Assembly (NCBI GenBank): GCA_964017125.1
Contig: OZ024908.1
Location: 59,674,021-59,738,020, forward strand
DNA: 64,000 bases
From: Flabesymbios commensalis
Taxonomy: Eukaryota > Annelida > Polychaeta > Terebellida > Flabelligeridae
Direction: 5' to 3'
Below the pieces are notes generated by a model. It was not told the origin of the DNA. It saw only the letters and a list, made by a program, of their open reading frames with translations, and did not search any database. Positions 32,709 to 43,290 of the stretch are shown one piece after another (within the stretch, counting starts at the first letter, position 1; every line of letters begins with the position of its first letter). The translations under genes and the position numbers were made by a program.

Positions 32709-32795
32709 TGCAAGGATCGACTTCAGTCGTCAGAATCTGACGTATAGAGACGTCAGATCCTGACGCCTAAAGTCGATCCCCGTACTGTTTATTGA
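32709..32795. mobile_element. TTAA MITE family 2, hairpin fragment
   Basis: GGATCGACTTCAGTCGTCAG, a worn GACGTCAGATCCTGACG arm and CGATCCCCGTACTG are the right-end hairpin region of family 2 without the rest. Confidence 0.5.
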
Positions 32796-32859
32796 TGAGT
32801 GTACATAACTAGCTTATTTTCTATATTTTTTTCAATAATAATTGCGATATTTGTTTCAG

Positions 32860-32979
32860 AACCCGCCGCAATTAAAAGAAACAATCAGGAACATGTCGCC
32901 CATACTTTATTGATGCTGGAGTCTTTTGGAATAAACCAGCCATCAACCACAGAAGATAAGCGAACAAGAAGGACGCATG
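32860..32979 (+). CDS. Possible 120-bp internal exon, unidentified
   Basis: A good acceptor (ATTTGTTTCAG) precedes the segment and a GTAATA donor follows. The open frame across it reads PAAIKRNNQEHVAHTLLMLE and continues with charged residues up to TRRTH, a composition more protein-like than other open frames here. The length is 40 codons exactly, with codon phase 2 at entry. I do not recognise the peptide. No other exon of the same gene is visible, and chance remains quite possible. Confidence 0.2.
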
Positions 32980-33041
32980 GTAATATGAGCAGCCCTGGAC
33001 ATCTAATTGCTAGCTGTACATCTTCCAGGCAGGACGCCTGA

Positions 33042-33457
33042 GCAATGACAGACATGGACAGAGCAACACGTCCAGCCTGGCCGCGCGCTCAGCATGGTGT
33101 CAAGTCTATGTTTAACATTTCTGGGGACAGCCGTTTGGAAGTCGTATCTCGCGGACTGCAAAAATACAGTGTTTGCTCACAGAAATGCGTCCTGTAATAG
33201 GTTGTGGTTGCCTGTGTGGTCTGCCCAGTAGGGCAATGTGTGTCTCCAGGACGGATTAGCCTTTGGGGGTCCTCGACGACCACTGACTTGCTCCATGAGG
33301 CTGAGACGAGGCGGCATGGCATGGGTCAAATGCGAAGAAACGCGTAAGTAAAAACACCCTAACCCACAGTCAGCATGTCAATATATTCGGAGCACGACGG
33401 ACTTTGTAACATTCCACTGTACACCGTTGTGCATAACCTCGTGTTTAACAATCTGGT
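33042..33457. other. Unassigned, slightly GC-richer stretch
   Basis: No repeat recognised. The minus-strand frame at 33089-33322 has no domain. Confidence 0.35.
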
Positions 33458-33531
33458 ACGATATATCGTAGGCTTCTGATTGGTCGAGAAGACCATCTCG
33501 ACCAATCAGAAGCCTACGATATATCGTAACT
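33458..33531. repeat. Near-perfect hairpin at the duplication's left edge
   Basis: CGATATATCGTAGGCTTCTG followed by ATTGGTCGAGA meets its exact complement around GAAGACCATC. The 4.25-kb duplication begins inside the right arm. Confidence 0.75.
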
Positions 33532-33565
33532 TGTACGTGAATACGGCTGCTGCTGAAGTGCCAAC

Positions 33566-33676
33566 CCCAGCAAACATGAAGATTTGAGCCACTGTTGTGG
33601 TGATGATGTCGCCGATGTCACAAATAGCGGGCCATCATTACCACAACATTGGCTCAAAGTCTTGTTTTTACTGGGA
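33566..33676. mobile_element. Palindromic MITE, TTTGAGCCA arms
   Basis: CCCAGCAAACATGAAGATTT and the complement of AGTCTTGTTTTTACTGGGA are the ends. Inner arms GCCACTGTTGTGGTGATG and CATCATTACCACAACATTGGC pair around GTCGCCGATGTCACAAATAG. The duplicate lies at 37836-37946. Confidence 0.72.
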
Positions 33677-33919
33677 CATGGGCTGTATTTAAAATGTTCT
33701 GCTGACATTTCAGATCAAGTCTCCTCTCTAATTTTGCAAAACCGCACACATGAAGTATTTTAATTGATTCGTTTACGTTATTATGGCTGCATATAATTAG
33801 TGGGGTATATATCCCTTTGTCGCCGATTTGTATACTTGGTTCTGCTAGTTGCTGTTCTGTTTTTAGTACAATAGCTACTTAGCTTTGAGACTAATAAGTT
33901 GTAGACAAAATGGGTGCCG

Positions 33920-34037
33920 TGCGCATGCGCGAGGTATAAAGTCGACAGATCGTAGAAATCCTAAATTGTATCAGTGGTCATTACAGCGCTGGATTTGATA
34001 TCATTACAATATTTTATATCACGAAAAATCTCACACG
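33920..34037 (+). promoter_or_regulatory. Candidate promoter and first exon (copy 1)
   Basis: TGCGCATGCGCG at 33920-33931 is a perfect NRF1-type site. TATAAA follows at 33935-33940. About 100 bp downstream, ACACG/GTAAGAAT at 34037/34038 is a strong splice donor. A candidate acceptor, TTTTTTTCAATTGCAG, lies at about 36127-36142 in front of the transposase remnants. Spacing is plausible for an untranslated first exon, but no transcript evidence exists here. Confidence 0.35.
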
Positions 34038-34243
34038 GTAAGAATGGCTTTATTGTTTGTTGGCTCCATATTTCCATATCACACGAACCGAATTATAGTT
34101 AATTGAGCGCGCGTGCTTTTAAAAGACACGATAGAAACGCACTGAATGCAGAATGCTTTCAGAGATTTTTCCAGATGTCCTGCGGAGGAAACAAACCTAA
34201 TTAGTCAGTGATGTGAGCAGTTTCTGTGGTGTTTGCTCACATG

Positions 34244-34331
34244 TCCCACTGGGTACACGACGTTGTTGCGACGTTGAATCAACGTCAATGACGTTGATTC
34301 AACGTCGCAACAAAATCGTGTGTCCAGTGGA
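34244..34331. mobile_element. Palindromic MITE, CCCACTGGGTACACGACG ends
   Basis: The left half CCACTGGGTACACGACGTTG pairs with the right half ending CGTGTGTCCAGTGG, with a core TTGAATCAACGTCAATGACG. A relative with the same ends lies at 51874-51961, so these form a subfamily apart from CCCAGCAAACACG. The duplicate lies at about 38514-38600. Confidence 0.7.
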
Positions 34332-34529
34332 CATCATTGACTAATTTGGTTATAATATATGCAATCATGAGCTCTTTCTCATAGCGATTAATAATGATTC
34401 ACTAGTCACTAGGACAGATATCGTGGTCACTATACCTGTATACGGATACATCATTGTGATCGTCCTTATTATCAAATTATGTTTATTAAGATACTAACTA
34501 CATGTACACACACGATTTTCACTGTTTTA

Positions 34530-34912
34530 AATCTAGCTCTTTCGCATTGTCCTTTCGTAGTTTCGCACTTTCGCAGGTTCGTACTTGCGCAGTTTGGCAG
34601 TCTTTCGTACTTTCGCAGTCTCGCACTTTTGAAGCTTTGCATCGCATCGCACTTTCGTAGTTTCGCGCTTTCGCAGTCTCGTTGTTTTGTTATTTTGTTG
34701 TTTCGCATATTCGCACTTTTGTTGTTTCATACATTCGTTGTCTCGCATATTCGCATATTGGTGTTTCATACTGTTGTTTAGCAGTCTCGGACTTTCGCAG
34801 TCTCGTTGTTTAGTACTTTCGTTGTTTCGCAGTCTCGCACTTTCGCAGTCTCGTTGTTTAGTACTTTCGTTGTTTTGCAGTCTCGTACTTTAGCAGTTTC
34901 GCACTCTTATTT
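34530..34912. repeat. TTCGCACTTTCG-rich degenerate repeat, arm 1
   Basis: Short words such as TTTCGCACTTTCG, GCAGTCTCG and GTTGTTT recur without a strict period. The complement of these words fills 35120-35385, so the two blocks form a large imperfect inverted pair. The open frames on both strands are artefacts. Confidence 0.6.
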
Positions 34913-34949
34913 ACATTGTTTGCATTATCGTTGTTTGCCTGCCTCGTCG

Positions 34950-34999
34950 GTTATGCATGCGTCTCAGGTTCGAGCCCCGCTGTCCTGGTTTTCATAGAA
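34950..34999 (+). mobile_element. tRNA-like SINE fragment
   Basis: ATGCATGCGTCTCAGGTTCG followed by AGCCCCGCTG contains a good B box (GGTTCGAGCCCC). The A-box side has merged with the upstream degenerate repeat, so only a trace remains. Duplicated at about 39220-39269. Confidence 0.35.
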
Positions 35000-35033
35000 A
35001 TATCCTTGTTTCTCTCTTCTCAATGTGACTATG

Positions 35034-35100
35034 CGATCACGTTAATGGCGGCCTCGGCGTGTAAATTTTGACACCAGTGTGCCGATGTTAATTAACACAG
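35034..35100. repeat. GATCACGTTAATGGCGGCC repeat
   Basis: The phrase with GACACCAGTGTGCCGATGTT downstream recurs at about 39304-39370 (duplication) and, diverged, at 46320-46385. It is followed by a G run (35101-35110). Confidence 0.5.
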
Positions 35101-35119
35101 GGGGGGGGGGGACAACGGA

Positions 35120-35385
35120 AATGGGAAACCGCGAAAAAAACAAAAGTGCGAAAGTGCAGAACTATGAAAGTGTGAAACTACGAAACAACGAAAGTGCGAT
35201 AAAATGAAAGTACGAAAATGCGAAACAACGAAAGGCGATGCAAAGCAACGAAACTGAGAAACATCGATACTGAGAAACAATGAAAGGGCGATGCGAAACT
35301 ATGAAAGGGCGATGCGAAACTACAAAAGGGCAATGGAAAACAACGAAACTGCAAAACAACAACGGATAAAAGGGCGAGAGATCAA
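35120..35385. repeat. CGAAAGTGCGAAA-rich degenerate repeat, arm 2
   Basis: This is the complement-type partner of 34530-34912, made of GAAACTACGAAACAACGAAA, GGGCGATGC and related words. It ends at an ATCA microsatellite. Confidence 0.6.
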
Positions 35386-35460
35386 TCAATCAATCAATCA
35401 AATGTTTATTTCTAGATTACATAAATGATATTCAATTGTATATTACTTGTCAGGATACCC
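35386..35460 (-). mobile_element. Possible LINE 3' tail, minus strand
   Basis: On the complement, AGAAATAAACATTTGATTG followed by ATTG repeats resembles a CR1-type 3' end. No coding part was found beside it. Duplicated at about 39650-39730. Confidence 0.3.
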
Positions 35461-35537
35461 TCGTCAAGATAAATTCCTTTTATGTATAGCTAGCACGTGG
35501 GCCACCAGAAACATAGTTGTTCTTAGGTTTAGTAAAT

Positions 35538-37742
35538 ATAGGCCAAGAGTAATAGGGTATATATGAGTGAAATCTGGAACAAAGTCATAACAAGCTGAAA
35601 ATTTCAAAAAATGTCCAGAAAACTATTCCCTATAACATACTAAAAGTCCTCATGAATCCACCCTGGGCCTTTTGGGAAATTCAAGATGGCGTTCAATATG
35701 GCCGCCAATTTCGCAATTTGTCATATCTCGGGTTTAAATCATCATAGAAATGTAAATAAAGAGTATAAACATATGTTTTTGGGGGCGAGGAATTCGATTT
35801 TAACAACATTTTATTATTTAAATTAGCACATTATCCGTTATTTATTGCTCCCGTTAAAAATCAATAACAATGTCTGTTTTTAGATGACAAAGCAAATACG
35901 AAATATTAAAAGTGCATATGGGACTTACAGTAAATGTTCAGACAATAATACATTACTTTTAGGCCTAATGAATAGTCAATAAATGTCGGCAATCAACACA
36001 ATATCATTAAAAACTCGTTTTTATTATACAATACTTCATCGCCGAGTATGACTAACTGCTGCCACATCCTGCTACACGATTGAACTGTGCATTTAATATT
36101 TTTAAATAATAAAAAAGCTAACAAATGTTTTTTTCAATTGCAGAGTTTAAAGATGACCTATAACATCCTATATGGTATGAATGAATTCTTGCCAAATATG
36201 GGTGTGATAGATGATATTTCGTGATGAGATTCGTTTGTCAGTATATAATCTTAGTGAATATCCCACTGTCGAAGACACTGAAAATGGGTCTTCGGTGATA
36301 CCAAAATCATTAAAGCTATTCCTGTACAGGTTACTTAACCCAGAGGGCAAAAAAATCTGCTGTAGTCACTCGGCGATATACTGCAATAGCACATTCTGTG
36401 ATTGCCACCTGCAGACCACGGTCTTTCATTTCACCACTGCTACTTGCCATATCAGTATATTCACATCGCAAGTATGCTTCCCGTGAGATGATAGACTTCT
36501 GAGTAGCATCAGTTTTGCCGATGACTACAAAGAGGTACAGAGATTAGAGAATGGCATGATATCTGCTGGTGAGCCTTCATATAGCCTTAAAGGTTTCACA
36601 CAATTTTTATTTGACAATGCACTAACTGGGCACAGCACCTTTCATGCCATGGGAGGTATAGCTTGTGTGACACAACCTGGACAAGTTGAAAAATGCCCTG
36701 TCAAACGCATAATGCAGCCACCCCCAGCAGGCCAAATAACCATCAAAACATACAATAAGCCTCCAATGCCGGCCCACAAATCAGTTCATATAGAGCCTCC
36801 GCGAACCATTGACAATAATAGACTGCGATTGTCCGCCTTTTATTTGGCCTGGATGCTAGGATACCTTTTGATTCTAACACCGTGTCTGCGGTGCCTTGGA
36901 GTGGCTTTATGAAAACTATCATGAAAAATGATGAGTTTCAAAGCTCAAGAATTTAGAATTTACCTTTCATAAGGCTAGACCCAAGTAACCATGGTAACCA
37001 CAGCACTATGTACACTGCTTTATGCTTTGCGCAAGCTCAAAGTGAAAAACACAACCCCAGTTATGCCCGGTGACATTTGATCAGCCACTGTATCAAAAAG
37101 CTACGGTTTCCACATGTTAATGTCCTACTTAGACAGCATTGGGAACAGAATGAATTTTCAATCATCAACTCAAGCTGGGGACAAGAAAGACTATGATGTA
37201 TTGTTCAGTGGCTGCAAGCACATCCGCCATTTGCTGGCTATCTGATCGACTAGTCTCGATTACCACTGGTGTTTTAGCAGACACTTCTGCAAACTGTGAC
37301 AATGCAGTTCAGATCGGCGCCGCCAAAGTGCTGCAGCAAAATTGACTGGAAAGTCATTTACAGAAATAACTTTGCATCGCAGTGACAAAGTAAAAACGAT
37401 TGGTGATGAGAATAGTGTCAGCAATGCGGGAAAAACACTGTGGTGAACCCAAATCTTCTTTTCAACATAATCACCTAAGTCAAGTACTGACATGGAACAA
37501 TTCCTAACATAAGAACTGGCTCCACAGATTGTGCTATGAGAAAACCAACCAAAAGTGTCCTGGGTAATCTTTTCGAGTCATTTGCCCCTGTTCAAACGAA
37601 CCTTCCCCAAAACAGCTCATTTTGTTATAGATGGAGATCATCTGCTGCAGTCTGTAGTCTGGTCACAGCAATCTACCTACAGGGCAGTGTGTCAGTGGGC
37701 AAAAAGAGCAACATCAAGTGGCATCATCTTTGACGAGAACAT
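35538..37742 (+). mobile_element. Academ-like DNA transposon, left part (duplication copy 1)
   Basis: It contains the left terminal inverted repeat (35538-35806), a non-coding leader and the transposase remnants up to the duplication breakpoint, where it stops mid-gene. The same sequence continues to its natural end only in copy 2. Apart from the 18-bp loss at about 36729 it matches copy 2 closely. Confidence 0.7.
36143..37742 (+). pseudogene. Academ-like transposase remnant, truncated at breakpoint
   Basis: The first recognisable blocks are SLKLFLYRLLNPEGKK (from about 36310) and, in another frame, CRPRSFISPLLLAISVYSHR (36408 on). Then come ISFADDYKEVQRLENGMISA and HSTFHAMGGIACV (36508-36680). 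ADTSANCDNAVQIGAA (about 37280) and FVIDGDHLLQSVVW (about 37620) follow. Frames change several times and parts of the middle are missing, so this is a dead copy. The last block is the N-terminal motif of the XPG-like nuclease. The reading stops at the duplication junction. Confidence 0.7.
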
Positions 37743-37760
37743 GACCATCTCGACCAATCA
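37743..37760. repeat. 18-bp duplication junction
   Basis: GACCATCTCGACCAATCA at 37743-37760 is repeated at once at 37761-37778, where copy 2 begins. This extra copy marks how the ends were joined. Confidence 0.8.
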
Positions 37761-37835
37761 GACCATCTCGACCAATCAGAAGCCTACGATATATCGTAAC
37801 TTGTACGTGAATACGGCTGCTGCTGAAGTGCCAAC

Positions 37836-37946
37836 CCCAGCAAACATGAAGATTTGAGCCACTGTTGTGGTGATGATGTCGCCGATGTCACAAATAGCGG
37901 GCCATCATTACCACAACATTGGCTCAAAGTCTTGTTTTTACTGGGA
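37836..37946. mobile_element. Palindromic MITE (duplicate of 33566)
   Basis: Identical by eye to the copy at 33566-33676; it arrived with the segmental duplication rather than by transposition. Confidence 0.72.
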
Positions 37947-38189
37947 CATGGGCTGTATTTAAAATGTTCTGCTGACATTTCAGATCAAGTCTCCTCTCTA
38001 ATTTTGCAAAACCGCACACATGAAGTATTTTAATTGATTCGTTTACGTTATTATGGCTGCATATAATTAGTGGGGTATATATCCCTTTGTCGCCGATTTG
38101 TATACTTGGTTCTGCTAGTTGCTGTTCTGTTTTTAGTACAATAGCTACTTAGCTATGAGACTAATAAGTTGTAGACAAAATGGGTGCCG

Positions 38190-38307
38190 TGCGCATGCGC
38201 GAGGTATAAAGTCGACAGATCGTAGAAATCCTAAATTGTATCAGTGGTCATTACAGCGCTGGATTTGATATCATTACAATATTTTATATCACGAAAAATC
38301 TCACACG
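38190..38307 (+). promoter_or_regulatory. Candidate promoter and first exon (copy 2)
   Basis: Duplicate of 33920-34037 with the NRF1-type TGCGCATGCGCG, TATAAA and the GTAAGAAT donor all intact. Confidence 0.35.
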
Positions 38308-38513
38308 GTAAGAATGGCTTTATTGTTTGTTGGCTCCATATTTCCATATCACACGAACCGAATTATAGTTAATTGAGCGCGCGTGCTTTTAAAAGACACG
38401 ATAGAAACGCACTGAATGCAGAATGCTTTCAGAGATTTTTCCAGATGTCCTGCGGAGGAAACAAACCTAATTAGTCAGTGATGTGAGCAGTTTCTGTGGT
38501 GTTTGCTCACATG

Positions 38514-38600
38514 TCCCACTGGGTACACGACGTTGTTGCGACGTTGAATCAACGTCAATGACTTGATTCAACGTCGCAACAAAATCGTGTGTCCAGTGGA
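38514..38600. mobile_element. Palindromic MITE (duplicate of 34244)
   Basis: The same element as at 34244-34331 with one base lost in the core (GACTTGATTCAACG). Confidence 0.7.
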
Positions 38601-38799
38601 CATCATTGACTAATTTGGTTATAATATATGCAATCATGAGCTCTTTCTCATAGCGATTAATAATGATTCACTAGTCACTAGGACAGATATCGTGGTCACT
38701 ATACCTGTATACGGATACATCATTGTGATCGTCCTTATTATCAAATTATGTTTATTAAGATACTAACTACATGTACACACACGATTTTCACTGTTTTAA

Positions 38800-39660
38800 A
38801 TCTAGCTCTTTCGCATTGTCCTTTCGTTGTTTCGCACTTTCGCAGGTTCGTACTTGCGCAGTTTGGCAGTCTTTCGTACTTTCGCAGTCTCGCACTTTTG
38901 AAGCTTTGCATCGCATCGCACTTTCGTAGTTTCGCGCTTTCGCAGTCTCGTTGTTTTGTTATTTTGTTGTTCCGCATATTCGCACTTTTGTTGTTTCATA
39001 CATTCGTTGTCTCGCATATTCGCACTTTTGGTGTTTCATACTGCTGTTTAGCAGTCTCGGACTTTCGCAGTCTCGTTGTTTAGTACTTTCGTTGTTTCGC
39101 AGTCTCGCACTTTCGCAGTCTCGTTGTTTAGTACTTTCGTTGTTTTGCAGTCTCGTACTTTAGCAGTTTCGCACTCTTATTTACATTGTTTGCATTATCG
39201 TTGTTTGCCTGCCTCGTCGGTTATGCATGCGTCTCAGGTTCGAGCCCCGCTGTCCTGGTTTTCATAGAAATATCCTTGTTTCTCTCTTCTCAATGTGACT
39301 ATGCGATCACGTTAATGGCGGCCTCGGCGTGTAAATTTTGACACCAGTGTGCCGATGTTAATTAACACAGGGGGGGGGGGGGAACAACGGAAATGGGAAA
39401 CCGCGAAAAAAACAAAAGTGCGAAAGTGCAGAACTATGAAAGTGTGAAACTACGAAACAACGAAAGTGCGAAAAAATGAAAGTACGAAAATGCGAAACAA
39501 CGAAAGGCGATGCAAAGCAACGAAACTGAGAAACATCGATACTGAGAAACAATGAAAGGGCGATGCGAAACTATGAAAGGGCGATGCGAAACTACAAAAG
39601 GGCAATGGAAAACAACGAAACTGCAAAACAACAACGGATAAAAGGGCGAGAGATCAATCA
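38800..39660. repeat. Degenerate inverted blocks (duplicate of 34530-35385)
   Basis: The TTCGCACTTTCG block (38800-39182) and the CGAAAGTGCGAAA block (39393-39656) are repeated with small length changes, including a longer G run at about 39371-39382. Confidence 0.6.
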
Positions 39661-40414
39661 ATCAATCAATCAAATGTTTATTTCTAGATTACATAAATGA
39701 TATTCAATTGTATAATACTTGTCAGGATACCCTCGTCAAGATAAATTCCTTTTATGTATAGCTAGCACGTGGGCCACCAGAAACATAGTTGTTCTTAGGT
39801 TTAGTAAATATAGGCCAAGAGTAATAGGGTATATATGAGTGAAATCTGGAACAAATTCATAACAAGCTGAAAATTTCAAAAAATGTCCAGAAAACTATTC
39901 CCTATAACATACTAAAAGTCCTCATGAATCCACCCTGGGCCTTTTGGGAAATTCAAGATGGCGTTCAATATGGCCGCCAATTTCGCAATTTGTCATATCT
40001 CGGGTTTAAATCATCATAGAAATGTAAATAAAGAGTATAAACATATGTTTTTGGGGGCGAGGAATTCGATTTTAACAACATTTTATTATTTAAATTAGCA
40101 CATTATCCGTTATTTATTGCTCCCGTTAAAAATCAATAACAATGTCTGTTTTTAGATGACAAAGCAAATACGAAATATTAAAAGTGCATATGGGACTTAC
40201 AGTAAATGTTCAGACAATAATACATTACTTTTAGGCCTAATGAATAGTCAATAAATGTCGGCAATCAACACAATATCATTAAAAACTCGTTTTTATTATA
40301 CAATACTTCATCGCCGAGTATGACTAACTGCTGCCACATCCTGCTACACGATTGAACTGTGCATTTAATATTTTTAAATAATAAAAAAGCTAACAAATGT
40401 TTTTTTCAATTGCA

Positions 40415-42823
40415 GAGTTTAAAGATGACCTATAACATCCTATATGGTATGAATGAATTCTTGCCAAATATGGGTGTGATAGATGATATTTCGTGATGAG
40501 ATTCGTTTGTCAGTATATAATCTTAGTGAATATCCCACTGTCGAAGACACTGAAAATGGGTCTTCGGTGATACCAAAATCATTAAAACTATTCCTGTACA
40601 GGTTACTTAACCCAGAGGGCAAAAAAATCTGCTGTAGTCACTCGGCGATATACTGCAATAGCACATTCTGTGATTGCCACCTGCAGACCACGGTCTTTCA
40701 TTTCACCACTGCTACTTGCCATATCAGTATATTCACATCGCAAGTATGCTTCCCGTGAGATGATAGACTTCTGAGTAGCATCAGTTTTGCCGATGACTAC
40801 AAAGAGGTACAGAGATTAGAGAATGGCATGATATCTGCTGGTGAGCCTTCATATAGCCTTAAAGGTTTCACACAATTTTTATTTGACAATGCACTAACTG
40901 GGCACAGCACCTTTCATGCCATGGGAGGTATAGCTTGTGTGACACAACCTGGACAAGTTGAAAAATGCCCTGTCAAACGCATAATGCAGCCACCCCCAGC
41001 AGACGTAGTTGGTTCATTTGGCCAAATAACCATCAAAACATACAATAAGCCTCCAATGCCGGCCCACAAATCAGTTCATATAGAGCCTCCGCGAACCATT
41101 GACAATAATAGACTGCGATTGTCCGCCTTTTATTTGGCCTGGATGCTAGGATACCTTTTGATTCTAACACCGTGTCTGCGGTGCCTTGGAGTGGCTTTAT
41201 GAAAACTATCATGAAAAATGATGAGTTTCAAAGCTCAAGAATTTAGAATTTACCTTTCATAAGGCTAGACCCAAGTAACCATGGTAACCACAGCACTATG
41301 TACACTGCTTTATGCTTTGCGCAAGCTCAAAGTGAAAAACACAACCCCAGTTATGCCCGGTGACATTTGATCAGCCACTGTATCAAAAAGCTACGGTTTC
41401 CACATGTTAATGTCCTACTTAGACAGCATTGGGAACAGAATGAATTTTCAATCATCAACTCAAGCTGGGGACAAGAAAGACTATGATGTATTGTTCAGTG
41501 GCTGCAAGCACATCCGCCATTTGCTGGCTATCTGATCGGCTAGTCTCGATTACCACTGGTGTTTTAGCAGACACTTCTGCAAACTGTGACAATGCAGTTC
41601 AGATCGGCGCCGCCAAAGTGCTGCAGCAAAATTGACTGGAAAGTCATTTACAGAAATAACTTTGCATCGCAGTGACAAAGTAAAAACGATTGGTGATGAG
41701 AATAGTGTCAGCAATGCGGGAAAAACACTGTGGTGAACCCAAATCTTCTTTTCAACATAATCACCTAAGTCAAGTACTGACATGGAACAATTCCTAACAT
41801 AAGAACTGGCTCCACAGATTGTGCTATGAGAAAACCAACCAAAAGTGTCCTGGGTAATCTTTTCAAGTCATTTGCCCCTGTTCAAACGAACCTTCCCCAA
41901 AACAGCTCATTTTGTTATAGATGGAGATCATCTGCTGCAGTCTGTAGTCTGGTCACAGCAATCTACCTACAGGGCAGTGTGTCAGTGGGCAAAAAGAGCA
42001 ACATCAAGTGGCATCATCTTTGACGAGAACATGAAAACCACCACTAGTCAGACAGCCTTTTTGGCAAAAAGTCACAATAAATCACGTCTCATAGTGATGC
42101 TCAATGGTTTGCTAAATGACGTTGGCATACAAAAAATTCAGGCACCAGCTGATGCAGATGCATTGATTGTCTCAACTGCCTTGTCTGTGGCAGAATCCCA
42201 AAACTGTGATTGTAGTAGAAACCGACACGGACTTATTGGTAATGCTGGGGACCCTATCAGCCCCTAACATGGACCTATACATGCTATGCTCTAGGAACCC
42301 TTTCATATTATATAGCATAAATGACATTCGGACCTCTATTGGTGATACAAGGAAATATATGTTGGTGTTACATGCCATAACAGGATGCGACACAGTATCT
42401 GCTCTATATCGCACAGGTAAACGTAAACCATTTAATCTATTGCACACCTAAAGAGAGTATGGCATGCTGAACCTATTTTTAAACTCAGACAGCACACATG
42501 AGGAGATTCAACGAGCAGGTGAAAGTTTTCTTTTGAAGCTATATGGTGTATCTAAGTGTGCGTCACTAGACGAGCTGCGCTACATTTGTAATAAAAAAAC
42601 TTTCTTCATTCTTCCAGTTAACATGATATCTTGTGGATGCAAAGCAGATGGCTGTGGAGTTTCGTGTGGCTGTAAGAAGACTGGTGTGCAGATTGGTGTG
42701 CACTGTTCCACCTTGCGTGCAAACTCTAGTGGTCAAACATTCAACAATGTAGGACCTGCACCCTTGCTGAATGAAGATGACAATGATGAGCGTTCAAACA
42801 CTGATGATGAGGACGATGATTAA
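40415..42823 (+). pseudogene. Academ-like transposase remnant with XPG-type nuclease and CXC tail
   Basis: The N-terminal blocks match copy 1. The nuclease part has the four landmarks of FEN/XPG enzymes in order: FVIDGDHL (about 41908), PADADALIV (about 42145), VETDTDLLVML (about 42218) and HAITGCDTVSALYRTGK (about 42370), corresponding to the N-region Asp, the acidic I-region helix, the DSD motif and the GxD(Y) loop. The C-terminus has CGCKADGCGVSCGCKKTG (about 42632), a tesmin/TSO1-like cysteine pattern, then an acidic tail and a stop at 42823. Frames break in several places and the middle is much shorter than in intact relatives. The role would be DNA cleavage in transposition. Confidence 0.72.
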
Positions 42824-42970
42824 AATCTAAGATTTTAAAAAGTGGCCTGTGCCAATGGTAAAAATATGTTTTATCAGTATTAAGATGTGTATGGATTATA
42901 ATTTTGCTACCTTCCATGTACATTATGTCACCAGTAATAGGCCTATAATGAACATTGTTCATATATGATA

Positions 42971-43290
42971 AAATGAAATTAAATGAAGGCCTTTAAGCTT
43001 TAGGCAACCTTTGTGCACATATAGGCTAAACTGGGTCAGGAGAACTTCTCGAGGATGGTGAGATGATTGAGATGACACTGTCCTCCAGACACAGGACACG
43101 AAATTCGAGCCCTGGCGGTCTGAGGTCGAGCACTCTACCTCTCGGTCACAGAGGCAACCCACAATACTAACTTTCACACGTGGATGGGGAAGAAACATTT
43201 TTGTTTCTTTCAAACCGCCGAGACCGGGAACCGAACCCCGAACTCTTGCGTGAAAGGCAGCGGTGCTAACCACTACCCTAGGGCCCCCGC
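42971..43290 (-). mobile_element. Dimeric tRNA-related SINE (copy 4), inside the Academ-like element
   Basis: On the minus strand it starts GCGGGGGCCCTAGGGTAGTG, has both tRNA-like modules (GGTTCGGTTCCC; GGCTCGAATTTCG) and ends in TTTAATTTCATTTTA. CATATATGAT at 42960-42969 and 43290-43299 is a 10-bp target duplication. It landed between the transposase stop and the right inverted repeat. Confidence 0.85.

Larger units (their letters stand above)
33491..37742 (+). repeat. Tandem segmental duplication, copy 1
   Basis: This block and 37761-42034 are almost identical. Differences noticed: an 18-bp stretch present only in copy 2 (41002-41019), a changed G-run length near 35101, a one-base change in the stem at 34284 and a few substitutions. 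The unit starts GACCATCTCGACCAATCAGA and ends GACGAGAACATGA. The high identity implies a recent event. Confidence 0.92.
37761..42034 (+). repeat. Tandem segmental duplication, copy 2
   Basis: It repeats 33491-37742 and then continues into unique sequence after ACGAGAACATGA. It carries duplicates of the palindromic MITEs, the candidate promoter, the degenerate inverted blocks and the left part of the Academ-like element. Confidence 0.92.

Noticed and set aside
34950-34999. A functional tRNA gene
   Set aside because: Only the B-box side is present; the A box and a cloverleaf cannot be found.
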